The notes under the pieces: generated by a model
What the model saw: only the letters and a program-made list of their open reading frames with translations
Database searches by the model: none
Told to the model about the DNA's origin: nothing
Source: Mesorhizobium sp. Pch-S
Lineage (GTDB): Bacteria > Pseudomonadota > Alphaproteobacteria > Rhizobiales > Rhizobiaceae
Length of the DNA stretch: 64,000 nucleotides
Assembly (NCBI RefSeq): GCF_004136315.1
Contig: NZ_CP029562.1
Location: forward strand, 930,001 to 994,000
Reading direction: 5' to 3'
Program-made: the position numbers and the translations under genes
Shown here: positions 18,082 to 26,164 of the stretch, one piece after another
Layout of the letters: each line of letters begins with the position of its first letter
Numbering within the stretch: position 1 is the stretch's first letter

Positions 18082-18933
18082 TCACTTGGCCGCGCAGAGC
18101 TTGTCGCGCGTCGTCGACAATGCGGCCTTGGCCGAGAAGCCGTAGGGCTCGATGATCTTTGCGAACTCGCCGGACTCCTTCATCTTGGCCAGCTCGACAT
18201 CGAAGGCGTCGCGCAATGCGGTGTCCTTCTTGTTGAAGGCGGCGCCATCGCAATAGACCGGCGCACCCTGCACCGGCGCAATGACCTCGAGGTTCGGATC
18301 GTTGGCCTTCTTCATCAGGTCATTGATGGAAAGTACCGGCAGCGAATAGGCATCGATGCGGCCGTCCTGCAGCATCTTGATGCCGCTCTGACCATCCGGC
18401 ACCACGATGACGCGTTCGCGCGGCACGCCGGCATTCAGCGCCAGCTTCTCCTCGGTGCCGCCACCCGGCGCGCCGATGGTGGCGGCGCTGTCCTTGGCGA
18501 CATCCTCATAGCTCTTGAAGCCCTTGGGATTGCCCTTCTTCACCAGCATGGCTTCGGCGTCGCAGAGCACAGGCTCGGAATAGGCGACGGCAGCGCAGCG
18601 CTCGGGTTTCATGAACAGGCCGGCCGTCACCACGTCGAAACGTCCGGCCTGCAGGCCCGGTATCATCGCGCCATATTCGGAGATCGACGCCGCGACGTCG
18701 GCAACGCCGAGGCGCTTGAAGATCTCTCGGGCGACGTCAGGGGCAGCGCCCGAAACCTTGCCATCCGCCGCCACCGCCGTGTAGGGCGGCTCGTTGGCGA
18801 TCGCCAGGCGGGCAAAACCCTGGCTCTTCAGCTGCTCGAGTTTGCTGTCGTCAGCGCGGCCACCCACGGTGGTGGCGGCCAGCATGCCCAGCGCGAAACC
18901 GGCGATTGCTGCCGTGGTTGCGAATGTCCTCAT
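18082..18933 (-). CDS. ehuB: Ectoine/hydroxyectoine-binding periplasmic protein EhuB
   Basis: Periplasmic substrate-binding protein of SBP family 3, 283 residues. A Sec signal peptide (MRTFATTAAIAGFALGMLAA...GGRA) precedes ARLAIANEPPYTAVAADGKV. The ligand-domain blocks GAAPDVAREIFKRLGV, ISEYGAMIPGLQAGRFDVV and TAGLFMKPERCAAVAYSEP match EhuB-type proteins. The ATG at 18933 has GGGAAC upstream; a second ATG at 18948 would add MELGT. It follows ehuA by 82 bases and is separated from ehuC by a stable hairpin, which fits the excess of binding protein needed by such importers. Confidence 0.93.
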   Translation of the reverse strand: MRTFATTAAIAGFALGMLAATTVGGRADDSKLEQLKSQGFARLAIANEPPYTAVAADGKVSGAAPDVAREIFKRLGVADVAASISEYGAMIPGLQAGRFDVVTAGLFMKPERCAAVAYSEPVLCDAEAMLVKKGNPKGFKSYEDVAKDSAATIGAPGGGTEEKLALNAGVPRERVIVVPDGQSGIKMLQDGRIDAYSLPVLSINDLMKKANDPNLEVIAPVQGAPVYCDGAAFNKKDTALRDAFDVELAKMKESGEFAKIIEPYGFSAKAALSTTRDKLCAAK

Positions 18934-19015
18934 TGTTCCCAGCTCCATGTTTTTTCGGTTTTTGTTGATGGTGGTGATGCCGCCTACGCGGCAACCATTC
19001 GCTTTCCGCCGCCGA

Positions 19016-19801
19016 TCAGACGCGATGACCGGCCGCAATGATCTTCTTCAGGAAGCTCTGCGTGCGCTCTTGCTTGGGATGGCGGAAAATGTCGTCGGGC
19101 TTGCCCTCCTCCACGATCTTGCCGCGGTCGAAGAACAGCACCCGGTCGGCAAAGTCGTGGGCAAAACCCATTTCGTGGGTGACCAGAAGCATGGTCATGT
19201 CCGTCTCGGCGGCGAGCTTGCGCATGACGTTCAGCACCTCGCCGACCAGTTCGGGATCGAGCGCCGAGGTGACCTCGTCGAAGAGCATGATCCTGGGCGA
19301 CAAAGCGAGCGCGCGGGCGATCGCCACACGCTGCTTCTGGCCTCCCGACAGTTGTGCCGGCATCGCCTTGGCCTTGTCGGCCAGGCCGACCATGTCGAGC
19401 AGTTCCATCGCCCGCTTCTCGGCGGCGGCACGCGGCATGCCCTTGGTCAGCATCGGTGCCAGGGTGACGTTGTCGAGCACGCATTTGTGGGGAAACAGGT
19501 TGAAGAGCTGGAAGACCATGCCGATCTTCTGGCGCATCCTGGCGAGATGCCGTTCGCTCGCCGGCACCAGGGAGCCCTCGCGCTCCATGTGGTAGAGCTG
19601 CTCGCCTTCGACCTCGATGTGGCCGCCATCGATGCGCTCGAGCGTCATCAGGATACGCAGGATCGTGGTCTTGCCGGAGCCCGACGGGCCGATAAGCGCC
19701 AGCTTCTCGCCGGGCATCACCTGCATCGACAGCCCGTCCAGCACCTTGAAGGCACCGAAGCTCTTCGAAATCGCGTCGATCTTGATGATGGGCGCGGCCA
19801 A
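19016..19801 (-). CDS. ehuA: Ectoine/hydroxyectoine ABC transporter ATPase EhuA
   Basis: 261-residue ATPase of the polar amino acid type, energising EhuBCD. The Walker A motif is GPSGSGKTT near residue 39, the Q-loop reads [13 protein letters not shown], the signature is [15 protein letters not shown], and the Walker B is [19 protein letters not shown], followed by the H-loop [10 protein letters not shown]. It is the first gene of a nine-gene operon running ehuABCD-eutABC-doeA-doeB. Its upstream region of 268 bases carries a dispersed repeat and two palindromes that are candidate operators. Confidence 0.94.
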   Translation of the reverse strand: MAAPIIKIDAISKSFGAFKVLDGLSMQVMPGEKLALIGPSGSGKTTILRILMTLERIDGGHIEVEGEQLYHMEREGSLVPASERHLARMRQKIGMVFQLFNLFPHKCVLDNVTLAPMLTKGMPRAAAEKRAMELLDMVGLADKAKAMPAQLSGGQKQRVAIARALALSPRIMLFDEVTSALDPELVGEVLNVMRKLAAETDMTMLLVTHEMGFAHDFADRVLFFDRGKIVEEGKPDDIFRHPKQERTQSFLKKIIAAGHRV

Positions 19802-19837
19802 TCGTCTATCCCCGTGTTGGAGAACTCTTCTTTCCCG

Positions 19838-19935
19838 GAGCGTTTGCGTTTTTCACGGAAACGCGGAAACGCTCTAACTCTTCCACGCAATCCCGGACGC
19901 AAGACCGCTGCGCGTTTTTGCTGGAATTGCTCTAA
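19838..19935 (-). repeat. Dispersed Mesorhizobium-type repeat, copy 1
   Basis: Read on the minus strand it runs GAGCAATTCCAGCAAAAA, then a GC-rich middle ending TTGCGTCCGGGATTGCGT, then GAGCGTTTCCGCG and its complement GCAAACGCTC, which fold into a hairpin. The same blocks in the same order occur at 46635-46727 and, shortened, at 59552-59612. It lies in the ehuA leader, between the candidate operators and the ehuA start, so it would be part of the ehu mRNA leader. Confidence 0.8.
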
Positions 19936-19957
19936 CGATGGGGAAGCAACAAAATCA

Positions 19958-19969
19958 TGTCAATTGACA
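19958..19969. promoter_or_regulatory. Perfect 12-bp palindrome upstream of ehuA
   Basis: TGTCAATTGACA, a perfect dyad, about 157 bases upstream of the ehuA start. A further TGACAATT lies at 19981-19988, so the TTGTCA element recurs three times in 31 bases on the ehuA coding strand. A likely binding site for EnuR or DoeX; which protein binds is unknown. Confidence 0.5.
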
Positions 19970-20002
19970 AAATAATCTCATGACAATTTTTCTAAACTCG
20001 CC

Positions 20003-20019
20003 TGTTCCATTATGGAACA
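20003..20019. promoter_or_regulatory. Perfect 17-bp palindrome upstream of ehuA
   Basis: TGTTCCAT-T-ATGGAACA, perfectly symmetric about a single central base, lying between the enuR stop and the ehuA promoter region. The TTCC-N5-GGAA form resembles operators of IclR-type regulators, yet none is encoded nearby. It may be an operator of the ehu operon, or a compact transcription stop for enuR, although no T-run follows. Confidence 0.5.
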
Positions 20020-20069
20020 CCGAGCGTCGTCGAGAAACGCCGGTACCTAGTCGCGAGATTTTGCGAAGG

Positions 20070-21455
20070 TCAGATCGCGAGGAGAAGATGCTCGGGATCG
20101 CCGAGCAGCAGGCGCGTGACGACGCCAAGGCCGGTGCGCAGTTCGCTCTCGGTGGTCGACCCGATCGAGATGCGCACCGCCGGATGCCAGGGGGCTTCGG
20201 AAATTCGGAACGATGCGCCCGGCGCGATCGCCACGCCCTGCAGCCGCGCCTGCGCCACGAACCCCTCCTCCGCCCGATCCTCCGGCAACGGCAGCCACAG
20301 GTGCAGTCCGTCGGCATGGGCGTGGAACGTCACCCCGGCCAGGGTCTCCGCGGCGATGTCATGGCGCCGGCGCACGGCAGAACGCTGCCAGCGCACCAGT
20401 TCCATGGCGGTGCCGTCCGCCACCCATTTGCTGGCGATCTCGGCCACCATGGGCGTCGCCATCCAGTTCGACACCAGGTGCCGGTTGGCCACCGCCGCCA
20501 CATAGCGGTCGGGCGCAGCGAGGTAGCCGATGCGCAGGCCGGGCACGGTGATCTTGGAGAACGACGTGACGTACAGCGTGCGTTCCGGCGCGAAATGGGC
20601 GACCGGCGGCGGACGATCCTCCAGCAGCGGGCCGAGAACATCGTTTTCGATGATGGCGATGTCGTGCTTGCGCGCCACCTCGGCGATCTGCGAGCGTCGG
20701 ACACTGCCCATCAGGGTGGCGGTCGGGTTGATCACCGACGGCTGTACGAAGACGGCACGGATGTCTGAAAGCTGGCAGGCCTGGTCGAGCGCCTCGGGCA
20801 CGATGCCATGGTCATCGATCGGCAGGCCTTCCAGGTGAAAGCCGAGATAGCGCGCCAGCGGCACCAGCGTGTGATGGCCGATCGCCTCGGTCACCACGGT
20901 GGAACCGGGCGGCGCCACGCTCATCAGCGCCACCGTCATGCCGGCGGTCGCGCCGTTGGTGAGGGTGATGTTCTGCGGCGAAGCATCCAGTCCGCACAGC
21001 TTCAGCCATTCCGCGGCCACCGCGCGGTGACGCGGGAAAACCATGTTCGGCCGGAACGACAGCGCCGAGCTGGCCGGAAGTGTCTCGGCCAGCCAACCGA
21101 GCGCCTGCTTCAGCTTCTCCAGATGCATCGGCTCGCAGACCGGCTTCAGGATCGACAGGTCAATCACCTCGCCCGGCCGCTCGGGCAGATAGGGCGGATC
21201 CGGCTCGCGGCGCTGCGTCTGCACGAAGGAGCCTCGGCCGATTTCGCCGGCGATGAGCCCACGCCGGATCAACTCCTCATAGGCGCGGCTGACCGTCTGC
21301 ACCGACAGTTTCAGCTCATCCGCCAGCGCCCGATGCGTCGGCAGGCGTTCGCCATTTGCCAGCCGGCCGTCATGGATGGCGCGCGCGAACTGGTCGGCCA
21401 GCGATAGATAGGCAGGACGGCGGATCAACGCCGGATCGGGACGCCACAATGTCAT
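20070..21455 (-). CDS. enuR: MocR-type GntR regulator of ectoine catabolism
   Basis: 461-residue fusion of an N-terminal GntR winged helix (about residues 15-80, GERLPTHRALADELKLSVQT and TVSRAYEELIRRGLIAG) to a fold-type I aminotransferase-like domain. The PLP-lysine is Lys301 in TLYVTSFSKITVPGLRIGY, close to Lys302 reported for Ruegeria EnuR. EnuR represses ehu/eut genes and senses catabolites such as alpha-acetyl-diaminobutyrate through PLP. The ATG at 21455 (MTLWRPDPAL) was preferred to a TTG at 21491. It lies upstream of ehuA on the same strand and is divergent from doeX, a typical arrangement for these loci. Confidence 0.9.
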   Translation of the reverse strand: MTLWRPDPALIRRPAYLSLADQFARAIHDGRLANGERLPTHRALADELKLSVQTVSRAYEELIRRGLIAGEIGRGSFVQTQRREPDPPYLPERPGEVIDLSILKPVCEPMHLEKLKQALGWLAETLPASSALSFRPNMVFPRHRAVAAEWLKLCGLDASPQNITLTNGATAGMTVALMSVAPPGSTVVTEAIGHHTLVPLARYLGFHLEGLPIDDHGIVPEALDQACQLSDIRAVFVQPSVINPTATLMGSVRRSQIAEVARKHDIAIIENDVLGPLLEDRPPPVAHFAPERTLYVTSFSKITVPGLRIGYLAAPDRYVAAVANRHLVSNWMATPMVAEIASKWVADGTAMELVRWQRSAVRRRHDIAAETLAGVTFHAHADGLHLWLPLPEDRAEEGFVAQARLQGVAIAPGASFRISEAPWHPAVRISIGSTTESELRTGLGVVTRLLLGDPEHLLLAI

Positions 21456-21481
21456 GACTTCATTAGAGATCGAAATCAGTG

Positions 21482-21491
21482 CAATTGACAA
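21482..21491. promoter_or_regulatory. CAATTGACAA element in the enuR-doeX divergent region
   Basis: The ten-base CAATTGACAA here is identical to 19961-19970 inside the ehuA-upstream palindrome. It lies in the 84-base region between enuR and doeX. A shared regulator site is likely, although it could also contribute a TTGACA -35 element. Confidence 0.45.
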
Positions 21492-21539
21492 TCGGAATCA
21501 TGCGCCTGCATGGTGTTGGCGACAGGAAAAGCGACGCAT

Positions 21540-22028
21540 ATGACCGGACTGAAACTCGACGCCATCGATCTGAAGATCCTCGACGCCATCCAGCGCGACG
21601 GGCGCATCACCAAGCTGGCGCTGGCCGAGCAGGTGGGATTGTCGCCGACGCCGTGCTGGATGCGGCTGGCGAAACTGGAGAAGGCCGGCATCGTCTCTGG
21701 CTATCACGCCCGCATTGCCATGCGCGCCATCGCCCCCATCGCCACGGTGCTGATGGAAGTGACGCTGGGGGCGCACAGGCAGGCCGACTTCGAGCGTTTC
21801 GAGCGCGCCATCCGCGACATTCCCGAGATCGTCGCCTGCTGGTCGGTCGGCGGCGGCGTCGACTACCTGCTCAAGGTGATGACCGCCGATATCGACGCGT
21901 ACCAACGCCTGGTCGACGCACTGCTGGAGCGCGAACTCGGCATCGACCGCTACTTCACCTACATCGTCATCAAGACGGTGAAGGACGAGGTCGCACTGCC
22001 CTTGCCGGAGCTGCTTGCAGGCAACTGA
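21540..22028 (+). CDS. doeX: AsnC/Lrp-family regulator of ectoine degradation
   Basis: 162-residue feast/famine regulator. Residues ~5-50 form the AsnC helix-turn-helix (LDAIDLKILDAIQRDGRITK and LALAEQVGLSPTPCWMRLAK), and the rest is the RAM ligand/oligomer domain (DFERFERAIRDIPEIVACWS, VGGGVDYLLKVMTADIDAYQ). SPTPCW in the recognition helix is typical of DoeX proteins. The ATG at 21540 has AGGAAA about 10 bases upstream; an earlier start at 21510 is less likely. It precedes doeC-doeD on the same strand, separated by a stem-loop region of 123 bases. Confidence 0.9.
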   Translation: MTGLKLDAIDLKILDAIQRDGRITKLALAEQVGLSPTPCWMRLAKLEKAGIVSGYHARIAMRAIAPIATVLMEVTLGAHRQADFERFERAIRDIPEIVACWSVGGGVDYLLKVMTADIDAYQRLVDALLERELGIDRYFTYIVIKTVKDEVALPLPELLAGN

Positions 22029-22037
22029 GGGTCGCTG

Positions 22038-22069
22038 AATCTCTCTTCCATCCCGCCAGAAGAGAGATT
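22038..22069 (+). terminator. Stem-loop between doeX and doeC
   Basis: A perfect 11-bp stem, AATCTCTCTTC (22038-22048) against GAAGAGAGATT (22059-22069), with a 10-base loop and a TTCTC tract after it. An alternative overlapping hairpin uses GAGA (22064-22067) with TCTC (22071-22074). It could be a terminator for doeX or an attenuator or operator for doeCD. Confidence 0.5.
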
Positions 22070-22151
22070 TTCTCTGCCAGCCGCATGCGGAATGGTCTTT
22101 CTCTCGCATCGCTGTCCCTAGACTGCAGGCATCCGACACGGAGGCCCTGTC

Positions 22152-23645
22152 ATGTCCGCCCATTTCGCCCCGCATCAGCGCCATGAAGCGCTCGACGGCC
22201 TGACCGACCGGCGGCTTTACCGCGAACACGCCTATGTCGACGGCCATTGGACCGCGAGCGACATCGCCGCCGGTTTCGAGGTGACCGATCCGGCCACCGG
22301 CGCAAGCCTGGCCTGGGTGGCCGCCCTCGATGCCAGGCAGACCGGCCAGGCAATCGATGCCGCGGCCCGCGCCCTGCCCGGCTGGAAGGCACTGCTGCCG
22401 CAGCAGCGTTCGGCCGTCCTGCGCAAATGGTTCGAACTGATCATGGCAGCCAAGGATGATCTCGCTTTGCTGATGACGCTTGAGCAGGGCAAGCCGCTGC
22501 AGGAATCGCTGGGCGAGATCGATTATGCGGCCTCCTTCGTCGAATGGTACGCCGAGGACGCGAAACGGCTGAACGTGGAGACCGTCACCAGCCACCTGCC
22601 CGGCGCCGAAATGGCCGTGCGGCGCGAGGCGCTCGGTGTCGTCGGCGTAGTGACACCGTGGAATTTCCCTTCCGCCATGCTGACGCGCAAGGCGGCGGCA
22701 GCGCTTGCCGCCGGCTGCACCATCGTTGCCCATCCTTCCTCGGAAACCCCGCTCTCGGCGCTTGCGCTTGCCGAACTCGGCGAGCGTGCCGGCCTGCCGG
22801 CCGGTGTGTTCAACGTGGTCACCGGCGATGCCGCCACCATCGTCGGACAGCTCTGCGCCGATGCACGTGTCCGGGCGATGAGCTTCACCGGCTCGACCGA
22901 GATCGGCCGGCTGATCGCCGCGCAATGCGCACCGACGATGAAGCGCCTGATCATGGAACTGGGCGGGCATGCACCGCTGATCGTCTTTGCCGATGCCGAC
23001 CTCGACAAGGCGGTGAAGATCGCCGTCGACGCCAAATTCGCCACCTCGGGACAGGATTGTCTCGCCGCCAACCGCATCTATGTCGAACGGCAGCTCTACG
23101 ACCGCTTCTGCGCGGCCTTCACCGAGAAGGTCTCCGCGCTGAAGGTCGGTGGCGGCCTCGCCGCCGACAGCGACATCGGCCCGCTGATGCATGAGCGGGC
23201 GGTGAAGAAAGTCGACGAACAGGTGAAGGATGCCACCGCCAAGGGCGCACGCCTGCTGTGTGGCGGCGAACGTCATGCGGCGGGTGCGCTGTTCTACCAG
23301 CCGACCGTGCTGGCCGATCTTTCGGACGACGCGCTGATCATGCGCGAGGAGACGTTCGGCCCGGTGGCGGCGATCACGCCCTTCGATGCCGAGGACGAAG
23401 TCGTCGCCCGCGCCAATGCTTCCGAATACGGTCTCGTCGCCTATGCCGTCACCGAAAACGGCGCGCGCCAGCGGCGGCTGGCGAGCGCGCTGGACTACGG
23501 CATGGTGGCCGTCAACCGGGTCAAGATCACCGGTGCCCCGATCCCGTTCGGCGGCGTCAAACAATCCGGCCTTGGGCGCGAGGGTTCGCGCCACGGCCTG
23601 GAGGCCTTCACCGACCTCAAATACATCTGCTTCGATCTGGCGTGA
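22152..23645 (+). CDS. doeC: Aspartate-semialdehyde dehydrogenase of ectoine catabolism
   Basis: 497-residue aldehyde dehydrogenase, close to GabD succinate-semialdehyde dehydrogenases. DoeC oxidises L-aspartate-beta-semialdehyde, formed by DoeD, to aspartate. VVTPWNFPSAMLTRK marks the cofactor site and FTGSTEIGRLIA the NAD(P)-binding turn. The general base is Glu269 in IMELGGHAP, and the nucleophile is Cys303 in SGQDCLAANRIYVE, where the usual GQTC is GQDC. The C-terminal part reads TFGPVAAITPFDAEDEVVA. It lies 30 bases before doeD in an operon. The older label for this gene is ssd. Confidence 0.92.
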   Translation: MSAHFAPHQRHEALDGLTDRRLYREHAYVDGHWTASDIAAGFEVTDPATGASLAWVAALDARQTGQAIDAAARALPGWKALLPQQRSAVLRKWFELIMAAKDDLALLMTLEQGKPLQESLGEIDYAASFVEWYAEDAKRLNVETVTSHLPGAEMAVRREALGVVGVVTPWNFPSAMLTRKAAAALAAGCTIVAHPSSETPLSALALAELGERAGLPAGVFNVVTGDAATIVGQLCADARVRAMSFTGSTEIGRLIAAQCAPTMKRLIMELGGHAPLIVFADADLDKAVKIAVDAKFATSGQDCLAANRIYVERQLYDRFCAAFTEKVSALKVGGGLAADSDIGPLMHERAVKKVDEQVKDATAKGARLLCGGERHAAGALFYQPTVLADLSDDALIMREETFGPVAAITPFDAEDEVVARANASEYGLVAYAVTENGARQRRLASALDYGMVAVNRVKITGAPIPFGGVKQSGLGREGSRHGLEAFTDLKYICFDLA

Positions 23646-23674
23646 GCCGGCGGCTGAGACAAAAAGGAGACGAC

Positions 23675-25054
23675 ATGCTGCAACAATCCAACGAACTCAC
23701 CGCCTGGGATCGCGACCACTTCTTCCATCCCTCGACCCATATGGGCATGCATGCGCGTGGCGAAATGCCAAACCGCGTCATGGCCGGCGGCGAAGGCGTG
23801 ACCGTATGGGATACGGCCGGCAGGAAGAGCCTCGACGCCTTTGCCGGGCTCTACTGCGTCAATGTCGGCTATGGCCGCCAGAAGATCGCCGATGCCATCG
23901 CTGAACAGGCCAGGAGCCTTGCCTACTACCACGCCTATGTCGGCCACGGCACCGAGACCTCGATCAAGCTTGCCAAGATGATCATCGACCGGGCGCCGCA
24001 GGGCATGTCGCGCGTCTATTTCGGCCTGTCGGGCTCCGACGCCAACGAAACCAACATCAAGCTGATCTGGTACTACAACAACGTCCGCGGCAAACCGGAG
24101 AAGAAGAAGATCATCTCGCGCTGGCGCGGCTATCACGGCTCGGGCGTGATGACCGGTTCGCTGACCGGCCTTGCCGGCTTCCACAACGCCTTCGACCTGC
24201 CGCGTGCGCCGATCCTGCACACGGAAGCCCCCTATTACTATCGCCGCGCCGACCGCTCGCAATCGCAGGAGCAGTTCTCGCAATATTGCGCCGACCAGCT
24301 CGAGGCGCTGATCCTGGCGCAAGGACCCGAAACGATCGCTGCCTTCATCGGCGAACCGGTGCTCGGCACCGGCGGCATCGTGCCGCCGCCGGCCGGCTAC
24401 TGGCAGAAGATCCAGGCAGTGCTTGCCAAATACGACATCCTGCTGGTCGCCGACGAGGTGGTGACCGGCTTCGGCCGGCTGGGCTCGATGTTCGGCTCCG
24501 ACCATTACGGCATGCAGCCCGACCTCATCACCATCGCCAAGGGATTGACCTCGGCCTATGCGCCGCTCTCCGGCGTCATCGTGCGCGACACGATGTGGAA
24601 GGTGCTGGTGGAAGGCTCCGACAAGCTCGGCCCGGTCGGCCATGGCTGGACCTATTCGGCGCATCCGATCTGCGCCGCGGCCGGGGTCGCCAATCTCGAG
24701 CTCATCGACGAGATGGGGCTGGTGAAGAATGCCGGCGAAACCGGCGCCTATCTCAACCAGCAACTGGCAAAGGCGCTCGGCGACCACAAAAATGTCGGTG
24801 AGGTGCGCGGCGAAGGCATGCTGGCGGCGGTCGAATTCGTCAGGGATCGCGAAGGGCGCGTCTTCTTCGACGCCTCCGAGAAGATCGGGCCGCAGGTGTC
24901 GGCTGCCCTGCTGGAGCGCGGCGTCATCGCCCGGGCGATGCCGCAGGGCGACATCCTCGGCTTCGCACCACCGCTCTGCCTGACCAGGCAGGAGGCCGAC
25001 ACCATCGTCGAGAAAACCGCGGATGCGGTGAACAGCGTCTTTTCAAAGATCTGA
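23675..25054 (+). CDS. doeD: L-2,4-diaminobutyrate transaminase
   Basis: 459-residue class III aminotransferase that converts L-2,4-diaminobutyrate to aspartate-semialdehyde. The N-terminal DRDHFFHPSTHMGMHARGEMP is typical of this omega-aminotransferase group. The PLP aspartate lies in LLVADEVVTGFGRLGSMFG, and the Schiff-base lysine is Lys289 in ITIAKGLTSAYAPLSG. The start ATG at 23675 follows a strong AAGGAG; upstream in-frame sequence is shadow of doeC. Its product feeds DoeC, encoded immediately before. An MDR-family gene begins 9 bases after its stop. Confidence 0.92.
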   Translation: MLQQSNELTAWDRDHFFHPSTHMGMHARGEMPNRVMAGGEGVTVWDTAGRKSLDAFAGLYCVNVGYGRQKIADAIAEQARSLAYYHAYVGHGTETSIKLAKMIIDRAPQGMSRVYFGLSGSDANETNIKLIWYYNNVRGKPEKKKIISRWRGYHGSGVMTGSLTGLAGFHNAFDLPRAPILHTEAPYYYRRADRSQSQEQFSQYCADQLEALILAQGPETIAAFIGEPVLGTGGIVPPPAGYWQKIQAVLAKYDILLVADEVVTGFGRLGSMFGSDHYGMQPDLITIAKGLTSAYAPLSGVIVRDTMWKVLVEGSDKLGPVGHGWTYSAHPICAAAGVANLELIDEMGLVKNAGETGAYLNQQLAKALGDHKNVGEVRGEGMLAAVEFVRDREGRVFFDASEKIGPQVSAALLERGVIARAMPQGDILGFAPPLCLTRQEADTIVEKTADAVNSVFSKI

Positions 25055-25063
25055 GGCCTGGCC

Positions 25064-26164
25064 ATGAACGCGATTGCCAAACCTTTGCCCGACGCCATGG
25101 CCGCCGTGCTGTTGACCGGTCATGGCGGGCTCGAAAAGCTCGTCTACCGCACCGATGCACGGGTGCCGAAACCCGCCACCGGCGAAGTGCTGGTCAAGGT
25201 GACGGCCTGCGGCATGAACAACACAGATGTGTGGGTGCGGCAAGGCGCCTACGGTACGGAAGAGGATGCCGCGGCCGTTTCCACCTGGCGCCGCCAGGGC
25301 AATACCCTGACCTTTCCGCGTATCCAGGGCACCGACACGGTGGGGGCGATCGTCGCCGTCGGCGAAGGCGTGTCGCCCAGGCGGCTCGGCGAACGGGTGA
25401 TGGTGGATTTCTCCATCTACAACCGCGACGACGATTCCCTGGCCGACATCGACTATATGGGCCACGGCCGTGACGGCGGTTACGCCGAATACCAGGTGGT
25501 GCCGGCAGAAAACGCGCATGTGGTGAACACCGAGCTCACCGATGTCGAGCTGGCGACCTTCTGCTGTGCCTACCTGACCGGCGAGCAGATGCTGGAACGG
25601 GCCAGGCTGAAAGCCGGCGAGCGTGTGCTGGTCACTGGTGCTTCCGGCGGTGTCGGCTCAGGCATCGTGCAGCTGGCCCGCGCGCGCGGTGCCATCCCCT
25701 ATGCGGTGGTCGGCAAGGGCAAGGAGCAGGCGCTGCTCGACATCGGCGCGGAGAAGGTCATCACGCGTGGCGTCGCCGATCTGCCCGGCGCGGTTGCCGA
25801 GGCGACCGGCGGCGAGCCGATCGATGTGGTGGCCGACCTCGTCGGTGGCCCGGCCTTCAACGACCTGCTGCGCATCCTGCGACCGGAAGGCCGCTACACC
25901 ACGGCCGGCGCGATCGCCGGGCCGGTGGTGCAGCTCGATCTCAGGACCATGTATCTGAAGCAGCTTCAGTTGCACGGCTCCTCGCAAGGCACGCGCGCCG
26001 ACTTCCGCCGCATCGTGCGCTACATCGAGGAAAAGAAGATCAAGCCGCTGGTCGGCGGTGTCTACCGACTCTCGGATTTCCACAACGCCCAGACCGACTT
26101 CATGGCCAAGGACTTCGTCGGCAAGCTGGTGGTCGTGCCCGACGCGATGTGGGAGAGCGCCTAA
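25064..26164 (+). CDS. MDR-superfamily oxidoreductase, zinc-free type, in the doe operon
   Basis: 366-residue medium-chain dehydrogenase/reductase. The GroES-like domain has TGEVLVKVTACGMNNTDVWV, where the zinc-alcohol-dehydrogenase cysteine is replaced by Asn-Asn. The nucleotide-binding fold is VLVTGASGGVGSGIVQLARA near residue 190, pointing to a quinone-oxidoreductase-like, NADPH-using reductase. It is coupled to doeD (9-base gap) and its stop overlaps the convergent dipeptidase gene by 4 bases. Its place in the ectoine operon suggests it handles an aldehyde or keto intermediate, perhaps of the hydroxyectoine branch; this is not established. Confidence 0.75.
   Translation: MNAIAKPLPDAMAAVLLTGHGGLEKLVYRTDARVPKPATGEVLVKVTACGMNNTDVWVRQGAYGTEEDAAAVSTWRRQGNTLTFPRIQGTDTVGAIVAVGEGVSPRRLGERVMVDFSIYNRDDDSLADIDYMGHGRDGGYAEYQVVPAENAHVVNTELTDVELATFCCAYLTGEQMLERARLKAGERVLVTGASGGVGSGIVQLARARGAIPYAVVGKGKEQALLDIGAEKVITRGVADLPGAVAEATGGEPIDVVADLVGGPAFNDLLRILRPEGRYTTAGAIAGPVVQLDLRTMYLKQLQLHGSSQGTRADFRRIVRYIEEKKIKPLVGGVYRLSDFHNAQTDFMAKDFVGKLVVVPDAMWESA

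Noticed and set aside
18952..19010. Short GCCGC-CTAC-GCGGC hairpin between ehuA and ehuB
   Set aside because: A 5-bp stem is expected by chance in DNA this GC-rich, and no other signal supports it.
21498..23594. 698-codon minus-strand frame opposite doeX and doeC
   Set aside because: Its sequence is rich in Arg, Gly, Asp and His without domains, and the plus strand encodes clear DoeX and DoeC.
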